DNA from: Nostoc commune NIES-4072
GTDB lineage: Bacteria; Cyanobacteriota; Cyanobacteriia; Cyanobacteriales; Nostocaceae
Length of the DNA stretch: 64,000 bases
Reading direction: 5' to 3'
Assembly: GCF_003113895.1 (NCBI RefSeq)
Contig: NZ_BDUD01000001.1
Span: 3,498,308-3,562,307, forward strand
Made by a program: the position numbers and the translations under genes. Shown piece by piece: positions 8,900 through 17,956 of this stretch (its first letter is position 1; every line of letters begins with the position of its first letter). The notes below the pieces were generated by a model. The model was not told the origin of the DNA and made no database searches. It was given only the letters and a program-made list of their open reading frames with translations.

Positions 8900-10297
8900 A
8901 TGAATGAAGTTGATTTAGCATTTACCTCAGCGCTAGAGTTGGCGGAATTAATTCGTCGCCGGGAAGTATCACCGCTAGAGTTAGTGGAAATATATTTAGA
9001 ACGGATTGGGCGGTTGAATCCCCAATTAGGAAGCTATTTTACAGTGACGGCAGAATTAGCGATCGCAGATGCTAAAGCCAAAACAGAATTATTAACAACT
9101 ACCTCAGAACTACCGCCATTTTTTGGTGTGCCGATTTCCATTAAAGACCTCACTGCTGTAGCAGGTGTTACCTGTACTTATGGAAATCCAGCATTACTGA
9201 ATAATATCCCTAATTATGATGATGGAGTTGTGACGAGGATTAAACAAGCTGGGTTTACTATTCTCGGTAAAACAGCCACTTCTGAATTAGGTTCGTTTCC
9301 ATACAGTGAACCTATGGGTTTTCCCCCAGCTAGAAATCCGTGGAATTTAGAATACACCCCTGGCGGTTCCAGTGGTGGGGCGGCGGCGGCGGTAGCAGGG
9401 GGATTGTGTGCGATCGCTCAAGGTTCAGATGGCGGTGGCTCAATTCGGGGGCCTGCGGCTTGTTGTGGTTTAGTGGGAATTAAGCCATCCAGAGGCAGGG
9501 TAAGTAAAGCACCCGTAGGCGAACGCCTCGCTGGAATTGCCGTCAACGGCCCGATCGCCCGGACTGTAGCTGATGCTGCTGCCCTTTTGGATACTATATC
9601 TGGTTATACAACAGGCGATCCTTACTGGTTACCAGATCCCGAACCATCATTTCTCGCCGCTACTGGGACAAAACTTGGTGCTTTGCAAATTGCCTTTGAC
9701 ACTAATATTTCTCCGTTGGGAGAAGCTGACGTCAACTGTCAGCAAGCTGTCCGCCAAACAGTCGAGTTATTAGAACAACTCGGCCACCAAGTTGAACAGA
9801 AATCTCCAGATTTTAGTGGTTTAGTTGAACCATTTCAAATTGTTTGGCAAGCTGGGATAGCTGCGTCAGGACTTCCTGTTGAAGCCTTGCAGCCCGTAAA
9901 TCGCTGGTTATTTACGCGCACAGGTTCTGTTGCTGAGTACCTCAAAGCAGTTTCTCAAATGCAGGTAGTGGCACGGCAAATTGTGGCATTTTTCGATACT
10001 GTGGATGTGCTGGTATTGCCAGTTTATTTACATTCACCTATCCGCGTTGGGGAGTGGGCTTCTCTGAGTCCAGAAGAGACATTCCAAAATATTATTGAGT
10101 GGGTTGCCCCTTGTCCGCCTGCGAATGCAACTGGACAACCTGCGATCGCAATTCCTGTAGGTTTTGATAGTAATGGTTTGCCCATGAGTGTGCAGCTAAT
10201 TGGTAAACCTGCGGCTGAAGCTACACTAATCAGCCTAGCAGCACAATTAGAAGCAGCTAATCCTTGGATACATCATCGTCCAGCCTTTGCAATATAG
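8900..10297 (+). CDS. Amidase signature family hydrolase
   Basis: 465-residue amidase. The Ser-cis-Ser-Lys catalytic triad can be read: Lys in PISIKDL, the cis-Ser in PGGSSGGAAAAV and the nucleophile Ser in DGGGSIRGPAA. The family hydrolyses amide bonds; relatives include GatA, indoleacetamide hydrolase and 6-aminohexanoate hydrolase. There is no gatB or gatC nearby, so it is more likely a stand-alone amidase than GatA. The substrate is unknown. The Crp/Fnr regulator starts 8 bases after the stop and may be cotranscribed. Confidence 0.88.
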   Translation: MNEVDLAFTSALELAELIRRREVSPLELVEIYLERIGRLNPQLGSYFTVTAELAIADAKAKTELLTTTSELPPFFGVPISIKDLTAVAGVTCTYGNPALLNNIPNYDDGVVTRIKQAGFTILGKTATSELGSFPYSEPMGFPPARNPWNLEYTPGGSSGGAAAAVAGGLCAIAQGSDGGGSIRGPAACCGLVGIKPSRGRVSKAPVGERLAGIAVNGPIARTVADAAALLDTISGYTTGDPYWLPDPEPSFLAATGTKLGALQIAFDTNISPLGEADVNCQQAVRQTVELLEQLGHQVEQKSPDFSGLVEPFQIVWQAGIAASGLPVEALQPVNRWLFTRTGSVAEYLKAVSQMQVVARQIVAFFDTVDVLVLPVYLHSPIRVGEWASLSPEETFQNIIEWVAPCPPANATGQPAIAIPVGFDSNGLPMSVQLIGKPAAEATLISLAAQLEAANPWIHHRPAFAI

Positions 10298-10305
10298 GGC
10301 TAATC

Positions 10306-11004
10306 ATGCAGGCATCCCTAGAACAACTTTCACAAATAATTGTATTTGCAGGTTTAGAAACAACAGACAAAGTAAATTTGCAACCTCATACTCAGGTGCA
10401 ACGGTATCGCAAAGGTGAGATTATTCTGCATGAGGGCGATGTATTACCAGCAAAACTCTATGCTGTTGTTAGTGGATCAATTCAAGTTACCAAAACAGCA
10501 ACAACGGGCAAAGAGACGATTCTCCGCGCCCTAAGTGCTGGAGAAATTTTTGCGGCTCCTGCTTTATTGGGAAATGGAATTTCTCCGGCAACTGTGACTG
10601 CTGAATCTGATTGTGAAATACTCACTGTAGAGCGAGATGCTTTATTAAAAGCTATTGGGAAAAATCCTGAAATTGCATTACGAATGCTGATGGTTTTTAA
10701 CAGTCGGATTCAGCAATTACATGAAACAGTCCACGGCTTAGTTTCTGAAAGAGCTATTGTTCGCCTTGCCAGATTAATTCAATATTTTGCTGCTGAATCT
10801 GGAACTGAATCAACTTCACAAGGCGAGTTTTTAAAAGTCAAATTATCTTATTATCGCATGGCTCGGAGTAGCGGCATTACTTACGAAGAATGTGTGCGGT
10901 TAATTAAAAGTCTCAAACCAGTAATTGCCTATAGTCGGGGTGGAACGATTACAATACTCGATGCGGATAAATTGGATGCGATCGCATCTGGAAATATAGA
11001 TTAA
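10306..11004 (+). CDS. Crp/Fnr family transcriptional regulator
   Basis: 232-residue DNA-binding regulator with the cNMP-binding beta-roll (YRKGEIILHEGDVLPAKLYAVVSGSIQV, quoted in parts: EGD and GSIQV are the hallmark turns). The long dimer helix (IALRMLMVFNSRIQQLHE) follows, then a winged helix whose recognition helix lies around SGITYEECVRLIKSL. The phosphate-binding cassette does not match the cAMP-type RSA signature, so the effector is uncertain. I start at the ATG at 10,306; an upstream in-frame ATG would overlap the amidase gene. The spacing to the amidase gene suggests an operon. Confidence 0.85.
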   Translation: MQASLEQLSQIIVFAGLETTDKVNLQPHTQVQRYRKGEIILHEGDVLPAKLYAVVSGSIQVTKTATTGKETILRALSAGEIFAAPALLGNGISPATVTAESDCEILTVERDALLKAIGKNPEIALRMLMVFNSRIQQLHETVHGLVSERAIVRLARLIQYFAAESGTESTSQGEFLKVKLSYYRMARSSGITYEECVRLIKSLKPVIAYSRGGTITILDADKLDAIASGNID

Positions 11005-11210
11005 TCTGAGGAATACAATAAATTAGTATCTAAGCTATTTAATTCTTGCTGCAATTCAGGCGAATTGAGAACTTTAGTTAGAGGTTGTGATAGTATTTTT
11101 TCCACGTGAGTTTCAGAAAAGTATTTGACTGAGACTGCGCCTTCACTGAATTTTGCCAGCAAAATGAGGAAAGCAGTATCAGAACAAACACATTTACTAT
11201 TTGCTTTGAC
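11001..11210 (-). pseudogene. Orphan C-terminal coding remnant
   Basis: The minus strand is open for 69 codons ending at TAA (11,003-11,001), which overlaps the stop of the Crp/Fnr gene. The translation looks protein-like (LILLAKFSEGAVSVKYF then VEKILSQPLTKVLNSPELQQ), but no ATG, GTG or TTG fits its 5' end and an in-frame stop lies just upstream. I read it as the tail of a decayed gene. I do not recognise the family. Confidence 0.35.
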
Positions 11211-11497
11211 CTATTAATTAGAGAATTTGGCTGCATAATTTTTAGATTAATTACTTAGATGGCAAGACTACATCAAGTTTAATTTAAGCGATAGCATACA
11301 TAAAAAAAACGATTTTTTTTAATGTACCGGGTTAATGAAGTTTTTTAAAAATCTTTTTTCTTGAAATTTTAAATTCTTGATTACCTTGTCTTAAACTAAC
11401 TAAAGGTGACGCGTAATCGCAATTCTGTATAAAGATGCGCTAAATCATCTCGAACGCTTCTGGTAGAACACTTAGTTGCAATATAATTACTTTGTAG
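11211..11497. other. AT-rich intergenic stretch with possible promoter
   Basis: No coding potential is evident. A TATAAA box at 11,428-11,433, with GTGACG 16 bases upstream, could start a short transcript near 11,440 that ends at the terminator at 11,498-11,524. This is inference from box similarity only. Confidence 0.3.
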
Positions 11498-11524
11498 AGC
11501 AGGCGAGAAACCTGCTGTTTTTTT
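11498..11524 (+). terminator. Intrinsic terminator just upstream of the thioesterase gene
   Basis: Six-bp perfect stem AGCAGG/CCTGCT with a 7-base loop, followed by GTTTTTTT. It lies only 25 bases before the ATG of the downstream plus-strand gene. It could end a small RNA starting near 11,440 or act as an attenuator for the thioesterase gene. Confidence 0.7.
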
Positions 11525-11549
11525 AATATTTAATTAATAATTGTCCAAA

Positions 11550-12023
11550 ATGCCTTTTACTTATAAACGCACGGTTCGTTTTCAAGATACTGATGCTGCT
11601 GGGGTAGTTTATTTTGCTAATGTTTTGGGTATTTGTCACGAAGCTTATGAAGAATCTCTAGAAGCATCAAGTATTAATCTCAAAGATTTTTTTACTAATC
11701 CATCTGTAGCTTTCCCCATTGTTCATGCTAGTGTCGATTTTTTGCGCCCTATGTTTGGCGGGGATAAGTTACTGATTAGTTTAATTTCCCAAAAAATAAG
11801 TGGTAATAAGTTTGAAATTACTTACGAAATTACAGTGGCTGAGGTGGTAGTTGCTAAGGCTATTACTAGGCATGTTTGTATTGATGCAAGTAGTAGAAGT
11901 AAGCAGGAATTACCTAACGAGATAGTTCAGTGGTTGGAAACGAACCGCAGAGATGCAGAGAAGCCAGTGCGTTGCGGTGAATCCAGCGCTGTAGGCGGGT
12001 TTCCCGCCGTAGGCGACTGGTGA
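11550..12023 (+). CDS. 1,4-dihydroxy-2-naphthoyl-CoA hydrolase (hotdog thioesterase)
   Basis: Hotdog-fold thioesterase of the 4-hydroxybenzoyl-CoA thioesterase type. The catalytic signature [15 protein letters not shown] carries the active-site Asp. In cyanobacteria this enzyme (Slr0204 type) releases DHNA from DHNA-CoA in phylloquinone synthesis. Its position next to menE, menC, menA and menF supports that role. I prefer the ATG at 11,550 over the TTG at 11,541. The last 25 residues (from [10 protein letters not shown]) are translated from an intergenic-type repeat and are not part of the fold, so the native C-terminus has been replaced. Confidence 0.82.
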   Translation: MPFTYKRTVRFQDTDAAGVVYFANVLGICHEAYEESLEASSINLKDFFTNPSVAFPIVHASVDFLRPMFGGDKLLISLISQKISGNKFEITYEITVAEVVVAKAITRHVCIDASSRSKQELPNEIVQWLETNRRDAEKPVRCGESSAVGGFPAVGDW

Positions 12024-12075
12024 ACCCGAAGGGGGGTTCCCCCCGTTGAAGCAACTGGCGCGGCGCAGAGAGAAG
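11945..12075. repeat. Composite palindromic repeat at the 3' end of the thioesterase gene
   Basis: GC-rich repeat mosaic: cgcagag units at both ends, the GGCGGGTTTCCCGCC palindrome (about 11,995-12,010) and the ggggggttccccccg palindrome (about 12,035-12,049). It supplies the last codons and the stop of the thioesterase gene and fills the gap to menE. Confidence 0.7.
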
Positions 12076-12089
12076 AAAGTCGAGAGAGG

Positions 12090-13493
12090 TTATGTAATGG
12101 GATTTTGGAGGAATTCTCTGGCTATTTGCTGTAATTGTTGACGGTTAATTTTACCTTGGGAATTGCGAGGTAAGTTTTGCTGGGGAATCCAATATTTAGG
12201 AATTTTAAATTTGCTGAGTTTGTCTTTGAGTAGGGTTTGAATTTTTAAGGCAGAGGTATTTGATTTGTTGGGAATGTAAATTGCTGTTAAGGCTTGTCCC
12301 CAATGTTTATCTGGGATGCCGATGACACAAATATCGGCAACTAACTGAGTTGCTTGTATAGCTGATTCAATCTCTGCTGGGTAAATATTTTCTCCACCTG
12401 TAATAATTTTGTCGCTGTTACGCCCGACAATATTTAAATGACCTTGCTCGTCTAAAAAAGCTAAATCGTCTACTTGGAAATCAGCTTGATTTTCTCTAGT
12501 TATAGGATAGTATCCAAGGGCTAAAGATTGAGTCTGAATAGTAATATTTCCGATTTGGTTGAAATTTAAAATCTCGCCTTGCTGATTGCGAATAGTTACT
12601 TTTGCATGGGGAAGAATTTGACCACTGCTAATTTTCCCACTGAGAAAATCATCTGGTTTGAGGGTAGCAATTTGAGAGGCTGTTTCTGTCATACCATAAG
12701 TAGGCGCTAACCGGATACGATGAAATCTAGATTTTTCTAATAGTTCGTTCCATGCTGGCGCACCTCCTAGAAGTACAGTATTAAATTGGGTTAGCCATTG
12801 AGTTAATTCTAAGTTTTGTAAGAGTCTTTGTAACTGTGTTGGAACTAAAGATATTAAAAATTCTGATTGTTTAATATTGAGTATTTGACCTGTTTCTACT
12901 GCTTTGAATGGGAGAATAGCCAGTTTACCCCCGGTGGTGAAAGAGCGCATAAATTGCATTAAACCGCTAACGTGATATAGCGGTAATACACAAAAAGAAT
13001 TGACTTGTTTTAGTTGAAAGTATTCTGTAAATCCTTGTACAGATGCAATGAGAGTTTCCCAAGTATGGATGGCAAATTTAATCTGCCCAAATGAACCACC
13101 TGTGGGAATCATAATCAGTGCTGAGTGCTGAGTGCTGAGTGCTGAGAGTAGGGGAGTAGGGGAGTGGGGGAGTGGGGGAGTCGGGGAGTGGGGGAGTTCT
13201 CCCCAAATAATATCTGGCTGCACTAAATCAAAGACTTGCTGCCATTCTTGTGTTCCCCAGTCGGGGTTACAAAGAAAAACTGGACAATTAGCTGCACAAG
13301 CGGCAATGAAACTTGCTAAAAACCGCACTGGTTCGCGTTCAGCTAAGATGATTTTTGGTGGTATCCCATACGCTGATAATTGTGTTAGTTGTAAATATAA
13401 TTCTTGAGCTATTTGATTAAATTGACGGCTATTGTAACCAATAAGCCAATCATTTTGAGCCAGGTTATTAAGACAGTTTAAAGGTCGTTCCAT
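12090..13493 (-). CDS. menE: 2-succinylbenzoate--CoA ligase
   Basis: 467-residue ANL-superfamily adenylating enzyme that activates o-succinylbenzoate to its CoA ester in phylloquinone synthesis. Motifs are the P-loop-like IPTGGSFGQIKFA, the APTYGMTETASQ adenine motif, the hinge VGRNSDKIITGGENIYP and the catalytic Lys near the end in NSQGKINRQQL. Residues about 99-126 are Pro/Ser/His/Thr-rich and come from tandem repeats inserted in frame just before the P-loop. The start overlaps the menC stop by 16 bases, so the two are translationally coupled. The likely operon order is menA-menC-menE. Confidence 0.93.
   Translation of the reverse strand: MERPLNCLNNLAQNDWLIGYNSRQFNQIAQELYLQLTQLSAYGIPPKIILAEREPVRFLASFIAACAANCPVFLCNPDWGTQEWQQVFDLVQPDIIWGELPHSPTPPLPHSPTPLLSALSTQHSALIMIPTGGSFGQIKFAIHTWETLIASVQGFTEYFQLKQVNSFCVLPLYHVSGLMQFMRSFTTGGKLAILPFKAVETGQILNIKQSEFLISLVPTQLQRLLQNLELTQWLTQFNTVLLGGAPAWNELLEKSRFHRIRLAPTYGMTETASQIATLKPDDFLSGKISSGQILPHAKVTIRNQQGEILNFNQIGNITIQTQSLALGYYPITRENQADFQVDDLAFLDEQGHLNIVGRNSDKIITGGENIYPAEIESAIQATQLVADICVIGIPDKHWGQALTAIYIPNKSNTSALKIQTLLKDKLSKFKIPKYWIPQQNLPRNSQGKINRQQLQQIAREFLQNPIT
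13117..13196. repeat. In-frame tandem repeats inside menE
   Basis: Copies of the heptamer GTGCTGA followed by units of gggggagt/aggggagt. Both blocks are translated on the minus strand as PHSPTP-type and LSTQHSA-type sequence. The reading frame is preserved. Confidence 0.85.
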
Positions 13494-14518
13494 AGACTTT
13501 GAAACCAGGTATCTTCTTGTTCAAAAAAATGGTCGATGCCAAAACCAACTGCTCTATTATTTTGGGATAATTCCGCCGCTAGCCGGAGTGCTGCAAGTCT
13601 ACCGATCGCAGTTTCAAATACTGATGAAAATACTGTATCAATTTTATGCTGATGGCAAAACTTTCTCAGACGAGATGGCGATCCAACTATCCCAGGCTTA
13701 ATCACAAAAATCCCTCGCCAACCTTGTTGATAACAGGCGGCGAGTTGCCTAAGTGTGGCGACAGATTCATCTATTGCGATCGCAGTTTTATAACTCGTAC
13801 TCAATTCCAACATTTGCTGAAATTGCTCAACGGGTAACGGTTGTTCGATAAATTCAATTTCTACGGGTAGTTCTACATTTGCCTTGAGAGTGTCGCAAGT
13901 CCGCAGCCATAAGTTAGCTTCTTCATAGCTGAGTCCACCGTTGGCATCTAATCGCAGTTTGGTAAAGGCTGGTAAGGTGTCTATCAGTGACTCAAAAATT
14001 TCTAGTTCATTAGCGATCGCATACACACCAATTTTCCACTTAAATGTGTGATATCCCTGCTCCCACAACGTTTCCCATTGATTTAAAGCCGCTTCCCCGG
14101 CTGGCAATAACGCACTGTAAAATTGGGCATGGGGCATTGGGCATGGGGCATTGGGGATTGAAAAGAATTCACTCCCTAGTACAGACGCAATTAATTGCGT
14201 CTCTCCCCACTCTTGAGCTGACTCAAAGCCAAATTGACAAGCAGGTAACTCATCTGGGATGGAGAAAATTATCTCGTCTGTGATTTCTCTTGGAAGTTGG
14301 CGACAAAAATCTAAGGCTTGTTCTAGGGTTTCGGAACCGAACCAGCTAATGGGGGCAATTTCTCCCCAGCCGATTTTACCTAATTCATCGGTAAGCCGGA
14401 GGATAATACCTTCACGAATATCCCAAGTACCATGATTAGTAGTCAGTGTTCGCACAAATCTTCGCTGATAAGGACGAAATTCAAATCTGTAGCCATTAGT
14501 CATTTTCCCTCGCTCCAA
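13478..14518 (-). CDS. menC: o-Succinylbenzoate synthase
   Basis: 346-residue enolase-superfamily enzyme that dehydrates SHCHC to o-succinylbenzoate. The acid/base Lys pair is in FKWKIGVY. The metal ligands are Asp in LRLDANGG, Glu in EFIEQPLP and Asp in AIDESV, and the second Lys is in FVIKPGIVG. Residues about 120-132 (NAPCPMPHAQ) are translated from a short repeat and lie in a surface region of the capping domain. It lies between menA (14-base gap) and menE (overlap), consistent with one transcript. Confidence 0.93.
   Translation of the reverse strand: MERGKMTNGYRFEFRPYQRRFVRTLTTNHGTWDIREGIILRLTDELGKIGWGEIAPISWFGSETLEQALDFCRQLPREITDEIIFSIPDELPACQFGFESAQEWGETQLIASVLGSEFFSIPNAPCPMPHAQFYSALLPAGEAALNQWETLWEQGYHTFKWKIGVYAIANELEIFESLIDTLPAFTKLRLDANGGLSYEEANLWLRTCDTLKANVELPVEIEFIEQPLPVEQFQQMLELSTSYKTAIAIDESVATLRQLAACYQQGWRGIFVIKPGIVGSPSRLRKFCHQHKIDTVFSSVFETAIGRLAALRLAAELSQNNRAVGFGIDHFFEQEDTWFQSLWNDL
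14123..14160. repeat. In-frame GGGCATT-type repeat inside menC
   Basis: Four to five degenerate units (gggcatg, gggcatt, ggggatt) keep the menC frame open. It is the same family as the repeats at 1-57 and 52,068-52,262. Confidence 0.8.
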
Positions 14519-14532
14519 TGCCTAATGCCCAA

Positions 14533-15429
14533 CTAAAGCATAAATCCCAGTCCAAGCAGCAAGCAAGCCCAGAAATGCACGGCTACGGCAATAAATTTAC
14601 AGTTATTAACTTTGTCTGGCTGGTTGTGATTTTCTTGGACATGGCGGCATAATTTGACAGCAAACGGTAAACTTACCCAACTCAATAACGTCCAAGCTGG
14701 AGAAATTCCCAATATCACAAATAGCAAGGTGAGGGGATAAATGCTAGCAGTAAACCAAACTAGGAGTTGGGCCCCTTTTTGGGTTCCTAGACGGACGATA
14801 GGCGATCGCTTGCCTGCGGCTATGTCATCCTTAACTTGGTGAAAGTGTGAGCAAAATAAAATTAAGGTTGTGGCAATCCCGACAATGACTGAGACTGCTA
14901 AACTTGTCATTGACCAAGTTTGGGTTTGGCTGTAGTATGCTGCCTCCACTGCTAAGGGGCCAAAGGCAAAAAAGCAAAGAATTTCGCCTAAACCCTGATA
15001 TCCTAAGCGAAAAGGAGGCCCTTGGTACATATAGCCTAAACCACAGCATAGTAAAATGATGCCGATAACAGTTAGGTCTTGTTGCCAAAAGGCGATCGCT
15101 AGTATGCCCAGCAACCCCAAACCTAAACACAAATTTCCTATCCAAAATATTAATGGCTTATTGTCTGTTAAGTTAACCAGAGAATGGTGCTTATTTTGAT
15201 CAATTCCTGTTTCGGAATCAAAGACATCATTACTGATATTTTCCCAGGCAAGAATTAAGATTGCCGCAGCTATAAAAGTAGAAAATACTGTACCATTAAA
15301 AATTTTAGTTTCGGCATAAGCTACTGCTGTTCCTACCCAAATGGGCATAATGGCAACGCTGTACATTGGCGGTTTAATCGCTGCCATCCATAACTTAGTG
15401 TTGGGATATAAAATCTGCTTAGTTGTCAT
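14533..15429 (-). CDS. menA: 2-carboxy-1,4-naphthoquinone phytyltransferase
   Basis: 298-residue integral membrane prenyltransferase of the UbiA superfamily with about eight hydrophobic segments. It attaches the phytyl chain to DHNA in phylloquinone (vitamin K1, photosystem I cofactor) synthesis. The first Asp-rich motif NDVFDSETGIDQ binds Mg-diphosphate. The second region is around HFHQVKDDIAAGKRSPIVRLG. It is probably the first gene of the menA-menC-menE operon, with its promoter in the 394-bp divergent gap to menF. Confidence 0.93.
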   Translation of the reverse strand: MTTKQILYPNTKLWMAAIKPPMYSVAIMPIWVGTAVAYAETKIFNGTVFSTFIAAAILILAWENISNDVFDSETGIDQNKHHSLVNLTDNKPLIFWIGNLCLGLGLLGILAIAFWQQDLTVIGIILLCCGLGYMYQGPPFRLGYQGLGEILCFFAFGPLAVEAAYYSQTQTWSMTSLAVSVIVGIATTLILFCSHFHQVKDDIAAGKRSPIVRLGTQKGAQLLVWFTASIYPLTLLFVILGISPAWTLLSWVSLPFAVKLCRHVQENHNQPDKVNNCKFIAVAVHFWACLLLGLGFML

Positions 15430-15823
15430 CAGTGGTAATTAATTAAATTGCCTGAAAATTACTTACACTTGAGATTTTATAATTTAAAGAGACGCACCGC
15501 TACGCGGAAGTCAAAAGTCAAAAAACTTATGATTTGGGTTTTTGAACTGTTGGAATGGTAGCTTTTTTCGGTCGTGCTGTACTAGATATTCATCAGCTAA
15601 AAACAACTGTCACTTTGACCGTGGCTCGTTAAGCTTGTGTTGTTAACACTCCACTCTCACGTTCCAGGCTTGGGCTGCAACTGGCTTGTCAGGGACTGGG
15701 AACACCATAAATAACGCAAATCCTACGCTGGTGAAATGATAACTTAATATGTTACCTGTAGAAATACGACCACGATTAATTACACTTTAGGAAGTTAACT
15801 TAAAAAAAATTTACTATAGATCC
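15430..15823. promoter_or_regulatory. Divergent menA/menF intergenic region
   Basis: 394 bp without a convincing gene, holding the promoters of both men transcription units. A small GC-rich dispersed repeat (gacgcaccgctacgcgg) is at 15,491-15,507 and a GTGTTGTTAACAC hairpin at about 15,637-15,649. I could not place promoter boxes with confidence. Confidence 0.4.
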
Positions 15824-17236
15824 ATGACAGTTTCACCATGTCGTAACAACCTCTTTGTACACAAAGATTTATATCAATTTTTGGTAGCAGTGCAAGAAAA
15901 GTGCGTCAAAAGTAATTGCAGGCAAATTGTCAGTATTTCTCAGGAGATCGATTTAGTTGACCCTTTACTTGTATTAGATAAACTTACACAAGCAAATGAA
16001 ATAAATTTTTACTTTGAGGACAAAGGTAAAGGAGAAGCGATCGCAGCAATTGATTCTGTAGCAAAATTACAGATTGATGGTGCAGATCGTTTTACTCAAG
16101 CTGAATATTTTATCAAATCTTGCCTAAAAAATATAATTAATTTTGGTAACGCTAACCAAGGTTTTTCTGGGCCTCACTTTTTTTGTTATTTCAGCTTTTT
16201 TGATAAAAATGCCCAAGTAGATTATCCATTTCCATCTGCCACCATCTTTCTTCCAGGTTGGCAAGTCGCTGTTAAAGATCAGCGTTGTATATTAGTAACA
16301 AATATGATTATCAATGAAAGTGTAAATATTCAAAGGTTATTGGAGAATCTACAAAATAAAATTAAATTTATCCAATCTTTAGAATATTACTCTGCTAATA
16401 GTGATTTTTTTCCAGCAAAGTTCTATAAAAAATCTGTCACCAATGCTACTGGGTTTAAACGTTCAGTAGTCTCTGTTTTGGAAAAAATTAGGTCTAGTCA
16501 TTTAAGCAAGATTGTCCTCGCAGATATATTAGATGTAAAATCAAGCAACCACTTTAACTTAGTTAAATCTTTAAATAATCTTAGGCAAATACATCCTAAT
16601 TGTTATATTTTTTCTACAAGTAATGGCAAAGGACAAAACTTTATTGGTGCAAGTCCAGAAAGATTAATTAGTATTAATAATCAACAATTAATCACTGATG
16701 CCTTAGCTGGTTCTGCACCACGAGGTAAAACCCCTGCCGAAGATGCAGCAAATGCTAATCGCTTGCTGAATAGTGCAAAAGAAAAGCACGAACATTCACT
16801 GGTGCTTGATTTCATTACACAACGCCTATGCCAGCTAGGTTTATTACCCCAAATATTAGCACCACGGCTGCGACAATTATCGAATATTCAGCATTTATGG
16901 ACACCAATCAGTGCTACAGTTCCCACTAATATACATCCATTAAAGATTGTCGCGCAATTGCATCCGACACCAGCCGTTGCTGGTGCAGCACGAGATATAG
17001 CCTGTGCGGAAATTCGTCGTTATGAAAACTTTGAAAGAGGTTTGTATGCTGCGCCTTTAGGTTGGATAGATTCTCAGGGTAACTGCGAGTTTATTGTGGG
17101 AATTCGTTCAGCATTAATTGATGGCGATCGCGCGAGATTGTATGCTGGTGCTGGTATTGTTGCGGGATCTGATCCTGACAAGGAATTTGCAGAGGTGCAA
17201 CTTAAGCTTCAGGCATTACTTAAAGCATTAGTTTAA
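15824..17236 (+). CDS. menF: Isochorismate synthase
   Basis: 470-residue chorismate-utilising enzyme that converts chorismate to isochorismate, the entry step to phylloquinone. The conserved C-terminal half has FIGASPERLI, ALAGSAPRGKTP, KEKHEHSLVLDFI, LHPTPAVAGAA and ERGLYAAPLGW, with the Mg-binding Glu residues in EHSLVLDF and AEIRRYE. The N-terminal about 200 residues are weakly conserved, as in the family. It is divergent from menA. No menD or menB is adjacent, so those steps must be encoded elsewhere. Confidence 0.92.
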   Translation: MTVSPCRNNLFVHKDLYQFLVAVQEKCVKSNCRQIVSISQEIDLVDPLLVLDKLTQANEINFYFEDKGKGEAIAAIDSVAKLQIDGADRFTQAEYFIKSCLKNIINFGNANQGFSGPHFFCYFSFFDKNAQVDYPFPSATIFLPGWQVAVKDQRCILVTNMIINESVNIQRLLENLQNKIKFIQSLEYYSANSDFFPAKFYKKSVTNATGFKRSVVSVLEKIRSSHLSKIVLADILDVKSSNHFNLVKSLNNLRQIHPNCYIFSTSNGKGQNFIGASPERLISINNQQLITDALAGSAPRGKTPAEDAANANRLLNSAKEKHEHSLVLDFITQRLCQLGLLPQILAPRLRQLSNIQHLWTPISATVPTNIHPLKIVAQLHPTPAVAGAARDIACAEIRRYENFERGLYAAPLGWIDSQGNCEFIVGIRSALIDGDRARLYAGAGIVAGSDPDKEFAEVQLKLQALLKALV

Positions 17237-17956
17237 TGTTGCAGTTATGCTGAAAATGGGGCTAATCAACAGAATTTTTGGGCTAGCGATGCCGTTCGCA
17301 AAGCGTCTCCAAGAGTTGGCGGGCTACGCCTACGCGTCATATTTAAAAGCATCATTCCTTCTTGCATCAAAATTCAGTATAAAGCTTTATTTAATACTCA
17401 GTATTTCAGCAAATTTTCAGCAAAGTTCCTAATTGACAAAAATGATTTTGTCTTAACCTCTCACGAATGGGATTGGGCCAGGATTAGCAATGCTGGTGAC
17501 ATCGTTTGAGGTACCAGTAAATTTTCGCAATTTCCCGTTATTTGTTTCGTCTAGGTGGATAAGCAGGAATAGCAACAACGCCGACACACAAATTATTGCT
17601 TGATTACTGCTTGATCTTTGAGAGCTTTATGTGTCATAGTTTAAATGATTGTAGTTCATGGTAAAAAGCCGTTGCACGAAGTGCAACAGCTAAATTTTGA
17701 ATTTCTCTTGCCCGAGATTTTGCAAAAAAATGCACAACAACTTAGCCTGCAAGGTTAATTTGTTAGCAGCCTGATCTACAACTAAAACCACGCTGATCCC
17801 TCTAGCCTTTTGGAAGGTTAGGGGGATCAGCTTGGTTTACTGATTTAGATTATAACTTAGGTTTTGCCTTTGTAACATTTTGGATCTTTAAAGGTAAACC
17901 CAGAGAAAAATCGATGTATTTCTAACGTTACTAGAGCATATAATTTTGACGATGTT
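17237..17956. other. Long intergenic region between convergent menF and proA
   Basis: 720 bp with no gene I can support. It holds a dispersed repeat (17,288-17,337: gccgttcgcaaagcgtctcc and gggctacgcctacgcg), a small hairpin GTTGCAC/GTGCAAC at 17,671-17,687 and the long inverted repeat listed separately. Confidence 0.6.
17785..17838. terminator. 25-bp inverted repeat between convergent genes
   Basis: Arms 17,785-17,809 and 17,814-17,838 pair with three differences, some of them G-U, around a 4-base loop. Position between convergent menF and proA suggests a two-way terminator. U-tracts on either side are weak, so it could equally be a small mobile palindrome. Confidence 0.45.

Noticed and set aside
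17247..17432. 61-codon plus-strand frame after menF
   Set aside because: Most of it is translated from a dispersed palindromic repeat.
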